Shown here one piece after another: positions 1 to 7,151 of a stretch of 7,151 bases of DNA (the stretch's first letter is position 1; each line of letters opens with the position of its first letter). The stretch lies in NCBI GenBank assembly GCA_903866485.1, contig CAIPNT010000087.1, forward strand, positions 1 to 7,151, written 5' to 3'. This stretch comes from an uncultured Micrococcales bacterium (GTDB lineage Bacteria > Actinomycetota > Actinomycetes > Actinomycetales > Microbacteriaceae). Both the position numbers and the translations under genes were made by a program. The notes under the pieces were generated by a model. The model did no database searches. It was not told the origin of the DNA and saw nothing but the letters and a program-made list of their open reading frames with translations.

Positions 1-1716
1 CACAAGGGTGCCCTGTGGATCGCCATGGGTCTTTCGGTGTTTGGAGCGGCAATCAGCCTGGCTCAGCCACTCGTGGTTGGCTTGGTTATTGCAGCCGTGC
101 AAAAGGGCCAGGCGCTTGGTGGCTTGATTGCACTGCTGGTATCTGTCATCGTGGGCAGTGCCGTAGCGGGCGGGTTCATGTATTACGTGTTGGCCAAGGC
201 CGGCGAGGGTGTGGTGCTTTCGGCCCGCCAAAAGTTGGCCCACCGCCTGCTCAAGTTGCCAATTCACGAGTATGACCTGCGCCGCACCGGCGACTTGGTT
301 TCACGAGTCGGCTCAGACACCACTTTGCTTCGCGCCGTGCTAACCCAGGGTTTAGTCGATGCCGTTGGTGGCGTACTTATCTTTTTGGGTTCGCTCATTG
401 CCATGGCTATCATCGACCCGGTTTTGCTTGGGCTGACCCTGCTCATGGTTTTGTTCGCCATCGTCGCCATCGCCATCACAGCCCGCCAGGTGCGCTCGGC
501 AACCACCAAGGCACAGCAGCGAGTCGGCGACATGGCGGCCGCTGTCGAGCGCGCCTTGTCTGCGGTGCGCACCATCCGTGCGGCACGTGCCGAAAAGCGT
601 GAGAGCAGCCTGATTGTCAATGATGCCAACGAGGCGTACGAGCAGGGCATAAAAATCGCTCGAATCAACGCGATGATTACCCCGATTGCTGGCCTGGCCA
701 TGAACGGCGCCTTCATCGTCGTGCTTGGCGTTGGCGGCTATCGGGTTGCCACCGGAGCCACCTCGGTTGCCAGCCTGGTGATGTTCATCCTGTTGATGTT
801 TCAGATGATTCGCCCACTTGGTCAGGCCTTCGGCGCTTACAGCTCGGTGCAGTCTGGGCTCGGTGCGCTCGCTCGCATTCAAGAGATTCTCGACCTGCCA
901 CTGGAAGAGACCGAGCTCGAGGCCAAAAACTCGGCAAAGGTCACCGCCGCCAACGACATTGCCATTGAGTTCGAGTCGGTTTCGTTTGGCTATGCAGCCG
1001 CACCAGAGAGCGAGGAAAACCCAAACCCAGAGAGCCGCGAGGTGCTCGACTCGGTTAGCTTCAAGGTGCCGCGTGGTTCACGCATCGCGCTGGTTGGGCC
1101 ATCTGGCTCGGGCAAATCGACAATTTTTTCACTGATTGAGCGCTTTTATGAGCCAAGCTCCGGCAAGATTTTGCTGGATGGCCAGGCGGTCATAACAATC
1201 AGCCGCGATGCCCTGCGTTCACAGATCGGTTATGTCGAGCAGGATGCCCCGGTGCTCGCCGGTTCTATTCGCGCAAACCTAATGATCGGTTCACCAGATG
1301 CCACCGAAGACCAGCTCAAGGCGGTCTTGGCCGAGGTGAACCTAACCGAGGTGCTCGAGCGTGACAACCGCGGCCTCGACGCCGAAGTCGGCGAGAACGG
1401 CATAATGCTTTCGGGTGGCGAGCGCCAGCGTTTGGCTATCGCCCGCGCACTGCTGTCGGCCCCACCGATCTTGCTGCTGGATGAGTCAACTTCTTCACTC
1501 GATGGCTTGAACGAACAACGCATGCGCGAGGCAATCGACTCGGTTGCTAAAAACCGCACGCTAATTGTGATTGCACACCGCCTATCAACCGTGGTCGACA
1601 GCGACCAAATCATCGTGCTCGAAAATGGCAAGGTGCTAGGCATCGGCACACACAGCGAACTGGTCAACAGCACACCGCTCTATAAGAAGTTGGCGAAGCA
1701 ACAGCTGTTGGTTTAG
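1..1716 (+). CDS. ABC exporter half-transporter (fused permease and ATPase), 5' partial
   Basis: This is a type IV (ABC-B, BmrA/LmrA/MsbA-like) exporter: a membrane domain fused to an ATPase, expected to dimerise and pump a hydrophobic compound or lipid out of the cell. The frame is open from base 1, and the ATG at 25 falls inside the first membrane helix, so it is unlikely to be the true start; probably 20-40 residues are missing. Numbering from base 1 (571 residues): membrane segments at about 5-33, 40-65, 117-139, 140-162, 222-247 and 255-275, and the exporter motif TGDLVSRVGSDT at 97-108. ATPase motifs: A-loop Tyr331, Walker A GPSGSGKST 366-374, Q-loop Gln414, signature LSGGERQ 470-476, Walker B ILLLDE 490-495 and H-loop His526. 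All catalytic residues are present, so the ATPase looks active. The C-terminus is complete. About ten extra acidic residues lie between the A-loop and Walker A. Substrate unknown; a functional link to the downstream kyn genes is not shown. Confidence 0.93.
   Translation, partial: HKGALWIAMGLSVFGAAISLAQPLVVGLVIAAVQKGQALGGLIALLVSVIVGSAVAGGFMYYVLAKAGEGVVLSARQKLAHRLLKLPIHEYDLRRTGDLVSRVGSDTTLLRAVLTQGLVDAVGGVLIFLGSLIAMAIIDPVLLGLTLLMVLFAIVAIAITARQVRSATTKAQQRVGDMAAAVERALSAVRTIRAARAEKRESSLIVNDANEAYEQGIKIARINAMITPIAGLAMNGAFIVVLGVGGYRVATGATSVASLVMFILLMFQMIRPLGQAFGAYSSVQSGLGALARIQEILDLPLEETELEAKNSAKVTAANDIAIEFESVSFGYAAAPESEENPNPESREVLDSVSFKVPRGSRIALVGPSGSGKSTIFSLIERFYEPSSGKILLDGQAVITISRDALRSQIGYVEQDAPVLAGSIRANLMIGSPDATEDQLKAVLAEVNLTEVLERDNRGLDAEVGENGIMLSGGERQRLAIARALLSAPPILLLDESTSSLDGLNEQRMREAIDSVAKNRTLIVIAHRLSTVVDSDQIIVLENGKVLGIGTHSELVNSTPLYKKLAKQQLLV
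1003..1035 (+). repeat. Short in-frame direct repeat in the exporter ATPase domain
   Basis: The 9-base word CCAGAGAGC occurs at 1003-1011 and again at 1027-1035. The offset is 24 bases, exactly eight codons, so Pro-Glu-Ser is encoded twice (PESEENPNPESRE). It lies in the extra loop between the A-loop tyrosine and Walker A of the exporter and may be a trace of a small in-frame duplication. A chance repeat in a low-complexity acidic loop is also possible. Confidence 0.4.
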
Positions 1717-1739
1717 CCGTGTCGGCAGCCTTGTATTCT
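1712..1739 (+). promoter_or_regulatory. Possible weak promoter for the kynU-tdo pair
   Basis: The only gap on the plus strand is 1717-1772. It contains TATTCT at 1734-1739, a fair -10 hexamer, about 34 bases before the kynU start. A poor -35 match (TTTAGC, 1712-1717) sits 16 bases upstream and overlaps the exporter stop codon. The match is weak, and kynU may simply be read through from the exporter. No clear operator or terminator hairpin is visible in the gap. Confidence 0.2.
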
Positions 1740-1755
1740 TGAACCAGATTTCAAT

Positions 1756-1764
1756 GAAGAAGGG
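1756..1764 (+). promoter_or_regulatory. Ribosome binding site of kynU
   Basis: The purine run GAAGAAGGG ends 8 bases before the ATG at 1773. It is the strongest Shine-Dalgarno-like site on the plus strand and supports this ATG as the kynureninase start. Confidence 0.7.
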
Positions 1765-1772
1765 CGCCCACC

Positions 1773-3071
1773 ATGGTTGCAGCAACCGAACGAGAATATG
1801 CATTGGCCTTGGACGCCGCCGACCCGCTGGCAAAATATCGAAGCCAGTTTCAAATCAGCGACCTTGAGCTTTGCTACCTCGATGGCAACTCGCTTGGCCG
1901 TTTGCCGTTGGCCGCTATCGATGCGGTAAACAACTTTTTGACCGAAGAATGGGGCCGAGACCTGGTCGACGGTTGGTCGCACTGGATCGACGAGGCGCAG
2001 GTCGCCGGAAACCTGCTTGGGCGCGCGGTGCTTGGTGCAGCCGAGGGGCAAACACTGGTGCAAGACACCACCTCGGTCAACTTTTATCAGATGTGTCTCG
2101 CTGCGATTAAGGCTCGCCCTGGACGCAAGACCGTAATCGTGGATGCGGCAAACTTTCCGACCGACCGCTACATTTTGGCCGGAATTGCGAAGGACTTCGG
2201 CCTCAACCTGGTGACCCTAAACAACGACGGCAGCGGCGGCCCGGGAGCGGTTGATATCGACAGCGATTGCGAACTGGTGACCGTGGATGCCCTAGCGCCG
2301 CTGCTCAACGAGGATGTTGCGCTGGTTACCCTGCAGGCCATTCACTATCGATCGGGCAGTCGTCCAGACATCAAGGGCATCACCGATTTGGTGCGTTCAC
2401 ACGGAGGCCTGGTGGTGTGGGATGCCTCACATGCAGCCGGCGCGATCGATTTGCGTTTTGACGAGTGGGGCGTGGACCTTGCCGTTGGCTGCACCTACAA
2501 GTATGGAAACTCGGGCCCAGGCTCACCTGCTTGGCTCTATGTCGCCAAGCGCATGCAGGCCGAGGTGGCGCCGACCATCCAGGGCTGGTTTGCCAATGAC
2601 AAACAGTTCGAAATGGGCCCATTCTTTGAACCGGCAGAAGGAATTCGCCGCTTTCAAATCGCGAGCCCATCGATCATCGGAATCCGAGTAATGCAAGCGG
2701 CCTATCGCATGATTGAGCAGGCCGGGATGGCCGCCATCAGCCACAAGGCTGCGGTTGGCAGTCAGATGATTCTTGACCTTTATGACGCCTGGCTTGCACC
2801 GCTGGGTTTCAGCCTGCTCACTCCGCGCGATGCCGGCTTGCGCGGCGGCCACATTACAGTTGGTCACCCAGAGGCGAAGAAAATCGCGGCGGCCATGCGC
2901 AAGTTGACGAACACCATTCCTGACTATCGCACCCCAGACTCTATTCGTTTGGCGATGGCACCACTGCCGACCAGCTTTGTTGAGATCTGGGATGGACTTA
3001 ACCGCATGCGTGACCTGGTGGAATCAAAGCGCTATCTAGAAATTGAAGACAACGGAAGTCGAGTCACCTAA
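1773..3071 (+). CDS. kynU: Kynureninase
   Basis: This is a PLP-dependent hydrolase (EC 3.7.1.3) of aminotransferase fold type I, cleaving L-kynurenine to anthranilate and L-alanine in the cytoplasm. Its 432 residues are close to the usual length of about 400-465. Visible landmarks are YLDGNSLG (35-42), DTTSVN (98-103, cofactor phosphate region), NFPTDRY (127-133), HYRSG (191-195), WDASHAAG (216-223, with Asp217 expected to contact the pyridine nitrogen), and TYKY (241-244) with Lys243 as the expected Schiff-base lysine. The C-terminal part has GGHITVGHPEA (358-368) and IRLAMAPL (391-398). Two loops differ from family sequences I remember: GNSGPG after the lysine, where LNGGPG is common, and APLP, where APLY or TPLY is common. 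The ATG has a good ribosome binding site, and the stop overlaps the next gene by one base. Preference for kynurenine over 3-hydroxykynurenine is inferred from the pairing with the dioxygenase. Confidence 0.95.
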   Translation: MVAATEREYALALDAADPLAKYRSQFQISDLELCYLDGNSLGRLPLAAIDAVNNFLTEEWGRDLVDGWSHWIDEAQVAGNLLGRAVLGAAEGQTLVQDTTSVNFYQMCLAAIKARPGRKTVIVDAANFPTDRYILAGIAKDFGLNLVTLNNDGSGGPGAVDIDSDCELVTVDALAPLLNEDVALVTLQAIHYRSGSRPDIKGITDLVRSHGGLVVWDASHAAGAIDLRFDEWGVDLAVGCTYKYGNSGPGSPAWLYVAKRMQAEVAPTIQGWFANDKQFEMGPFFEPAEGIRRFQIASPSIIGIRVMQAAYRMIEQAGMAAISHKAAVGSQMILDLYDAWLAPLGFSLLTPRDAGLRGGHITVGHPEAKKIAAAMRKLTNTIPDYRTPDSIRLAMAPLPTSFVEIWDGLNRMRDLVESKRYLEIEDNGSRVT

Positions 3072-3073
3072 TG
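3069..3073 (+). other. TAATG stop-start overlap coupling kynU to the dioxygenase gene
   Basis: The kynU stop TAA (3069-3071) and the next ATG (3071-3073) share one A. This arrangement usually means translational coupling by a re-initiating ribosome. A weak purine patch GGAAG (3054-3058) and a GAG (3061-3063) lie just upstream inside kynU. Confidence 0.85.
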
Positions 3074-3909
3074 AGCCAGCAGAACAACGAGGGCGAGAAG
3101 AAGGCCATCACCTACATCTCTTATCTCAAGGTTGACGAGTTGCTGCAGTTGCAGCAGCCCGAATCTGACGGCGAGCACGATGAGATGCTGTTCATCATCA
3201 TTCACCAGACTTATGAGCTTTGGTTCAAACAGATGCTGCACGAGATTGCTGAGCTGCAGCGCGTGCTCGAGGCCGGGCTAACCCACCGCGCCTTGGCCAT
3301 TCTGGGCAGAGTGCGCACCATCATGAAGACCTGCGTTGGTCAGCTAGACATTCTCGAAACCATGACCCCGTTGCAGTTCAACACCTTTCGCGGTCGCCTG
3401 CAATCATCCAGCGGTTTTCAATCGGCACAGTTTCGCGAATTTGAGGCGGTGTTGGGCCGCCGCGATCAGGCCGGCGCTGCCGCTGAAAAGCACACCGGAA
3501 TGGGCATGGCCGAGCACCTGATTGAAGGTTCACCGGCTCGTGCCAGAGTAGAGGCCGCCATGCGTCGCGCTTCGCTATGGGACAGCACGCTTCACTATCT
3601 GGCCGATCGTGGCCACGCCATCGATCAGGCGGTTTTGAATCGCGATGTGACCGTTGGCTATGAGTCAAACGAAGGCGTGCAGGATGTGCTGCTCGAAGTG
3701 CACCACAAAGACCCAGATGCCGCGGCGGTTTGTGAGCGCTTGGTTGACCTCGACGAGGGTTTGCAAGAGTGGCGCTATCGCCACGTCAAGATGGTCGAGC
3801 GCACCATAGGCCACAAGATGGGTTCGGGCGGTTCTTCGGGGGTTGGCTATCTTGCTTCGACCTTGTTTAGGCCGGTTTTTGCCGATCTGTGGGCGATTCG
3901 TTCGCGCTT

Positions 3910-3913
<4 letters not shown>
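3071..3913 (+). CDS. kynA: Tryptophan 2,3-dioxygenase
   Basis: This is a cytoplasmic haem enzyme (EC 1.13.11.11) that opens the indole ring of L-tryptophan with O2 to give N-formylkynurenine. At 280 residues it has the normal bacterial length for a family that forms homotetramers. The N-terminal LTYxSYL-like segment reads ITYISYL (13-19). FIIIHQTYELWFK (41-53) carries His45, equivalent to the distal His55 of the Xanthomonas enzyme. FRGRL (106-110) carries Arg107, the expected tryptophan-carboxylate binder, followed by SSGFQS (113-118). EWRYRHVKMVERTIG (233-247) holds His238, the expected proximal haem ligand. The loop 14 residues later reads GSGGSSG (251-257), where GTGGSSG is usual, so Ser252 replaces the substrate-contacting Thr. 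It is coupled to kynU by a one-base overlap. Together they cover two of three steps from tryptophan to anthranilate; no formamidase gene is in the window. Its stop codon overlaps that of mntH on the other strand. Confidence 0.95.
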
Positions 3914-6103
<2,190 letters not shown>

Positions 6104-7151
6104 TTAGAGCATGCAGCTGACACAGTCGGCAACTTCGGTGCCTTCTAGTGCCATCTGACGAATGCGAACGTAGTAAATGGTCTTGATGCCGGCGCGCCAG
6201 GCCTGAATCTGGGCACGGTTAACATCGCGGGTGGTTGCGGTGTCTTTGAAGAACAAGGTCAGTGACAGACCCTGGTCAACGTGCTGGGTTGCCGCCGCAT
6301 AGGTGTCGATGATCTTTTCAGGACCGATCTCGTATGCGTCGTCGTAGTATTCGAGGTTGTCGTTGGTCAAGAACGGAGCTGGGTAATAAACGCGACCTAG
6401 CTTGCCTTCTTTGCGAATCTCAATCTTTGATGCAACCGGGTGAATCGAGCTGGTTGAGTTGTTGATGTATGAGATCGAACCGGTTGGCGGCACAGCCTGC
6501 AGGTTCTGGTTGTAAATGCCGTGCTTGACCACTGAGTCGCGCAGAGCGCTCCAGTCATCCTGGGTAGGAATAGCGATGCCTGCGTTGGCGAATAGTTCGG
6601 CAACGCGTGCGGTTGCTGGCTTCCACTCTTCTTGGGTGTACTTGTCGAAGAACTCACCGGTTGCATACTTCGAGTTCTCGAAGTTGCCGAACACCTTGCC
6701 GCGCTCGATTGCGATCAGGTTCGATGCGCGAATCGCGTGGTAAACCACGGTGTAGAAATAGATGTTGGTGAAGTCGATGCCCTCTTCTGAACCATAGTGA
6801 ACGCGCTCGCGAGCAAGGTAGCCGTGAAGGTTCATCTGGCCAAGACCGATGGCGTGTGACTGGTCGTTGCCATACTGAATCGAACGAACCGACTCGATGT
6901 CTGACAGGTCAGAAACCGCGGTCAACGCACGAATCGCGGCCTCAACGGTGCCACCAAAGTCAGGTGAGTCCATTGCCATGGCAATGTTCATCGAGCCGAG
7001 GTTGCAAGAGATGTCTTTGCCAATCTCGTTGTAGCTGAGGTCGGCGTTGTAGGTGGTTGGGGTGTTGACCTGAAGAATCTCTGAGCAGAGGTTCGACATG
7101 TTGATGCGACCCTCGATTGGGTTGGTGCGGTTTACGGTGTCTTCATAGACG
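6104..7151 (-). CDS. nrdE: Class Ib ribonucleotide reductase, large (catalytic) subunit, N-terminal half missing
   Basis: This is the C-terminal half (about 348 residues of a family length near 700) of the alpha subunit, which reduces ribonucleoside diphosphates to deoxy forms. The frame is open to the window edge; the ATG at 7099 lies in the conserved [12 protein letters not shown] block and is internal. Counting from that Met, Asn3, Cys5 and Glu7 match the catalytic Asn-Cys-Glu set, with Cys5 as the thiyl-radical cysteine. Cys32 in [11 protein letters not shown] lies 27 residues later, the same spacing as Cys388 and Cys415 of Salmonella NrdE, so it is the expected redox partner. [19 protein letters not shown] is the conserved phosphate-binding region. 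The two tyrosines in KTIYYVR are the radical-transfer pair. The C-terminus CVSCML is the CxxC tail that is re-reduced by NrdH-redoxin or thioredoxin. Any NrdR box or metal-responsive operator would lie outside the window. Confidence 0.97.
   Translation of the reverse strand, partial: VYEDTVNRTNPIEGRINMSNLCSEILQVNTPTTYNADLSYNEIGKDISCNLGSMNIAMAMDSPDFGGTVEAAIRALTAVSDLSDIESVRSIQYGNDQSHAIGLGQMNLHGYLARERVHYGSEEGIDFTNIYFYTVVYHAIRASNLIAIERGKVFGNFENSKYATGEFFDKYTQEEWKPATARVAELFANAGIAIPTQDDWSALRDSVVKHGIYNQNLQAVPPTGSISYINNSTSSIHPVASKIEIRKEGKLGRVYYPAPFLTNDNLEYYDDAYEIGPEKIIDTYAAATQHVDQGLSLTLFFKDTATTRDVNRAQIQAWRAGIKTIYYVRIRQMALEGTEVADCVSCML

Noticed and set aside
25..27. ATG at 25 as the true start of the exporter
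   Set aside because: The frame continues to base 1 with hydrophobic residues of the first membrane helix, so this start would cut the helix. The gene is more likely truncated by the window edge.
264..882. Long antisense reading frames (minus strand 264-716 and 352-882) opposite the exporter membrane domain
   Set aside because: They lie entirely within a well-supported exporter gene, overlap each other in different frames and have arginine-rich or low-complexity translations with no recognisable motif. They fit shadows of GC-biased coding DNA.
2314..2691. Overlapping frame of 125 codons inside kynU
   Set aside because: It is fully nested in kynureninase, and its translation shows no family resemblance and no ribosome binding site I could identify.
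7097..7099. ATG at 7099 as the start of a short NrdE-like protein
   Set aside because: The upstream codons in frame continue the conserved NrdE sequence ([11 protein letters not shown]) to the window edge, so this methionine is internal and the gene is only cut by the window.

Overview
The window is a gene-dense piece of a chromosome, most likely from an actinobacterium. The evidence is a GC content in the mid-50s percent by eye, a class Ib ribonucleotide reductase with actinobacterial-style termini, and a tryptophan dioxygenase/kynureninase pair. A compact, streamlined member of the Microbacteriaceae would fit the near absence of intergenic DNA, but that placement is inference. No RNA genes, insertion sequences, CRISPR arrays, origins or integration sites were seen. 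Every gene belongs to a recognisable family.

Plus strand, positions 1-3913. The window opens inside an ABC multidrug-type exporter that lacks only its extreme N-terminus (1-1716). After 56 bases come kynureninase (kynU, 1773-3071) and tryptophan 2,3-dioxygenase (3071-3913). These two share one base (TAATG) and are surely co-transcribed. They carry the first and third steps of tryptophan catabolism to anthranilate and alanine. The middle step, N-formylkynurenine hydrolysis, has no gene here.

Minus strand, positions 7151-3910. Read in its own direction this is nrdE (large subunit of class Ib ribonucleotide reductase, N-terminal half outside the window), then nrdF (small subunit), then a NRAMP-family manganese transporter (mntH). 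The spacing is 18 bases between nrdE and nrdF. NrdF and mntH overlap by 20 bases once the more likely ATG start of mntH is used. Class Ib NrdF is active in vivo as a dimanganese-tyrosyl radical enzyme, so a manganese importer in the same transcript fits well: the importer would supply the metal that the reductase needs.

The two blocks converge with no spacer. The stop codons of the dioxygenase and of mntH overlap in the palindrome CTAG at 3910-3913, so any transcript end must lie inside the opposing gene. I found no clearly undescribed system. The points most worth a second look are the nrdEF-mntH linkage, the missing formamidase, residue changes around the active sites of kynureninase and the dioxygenase, and the shared-stop junction.
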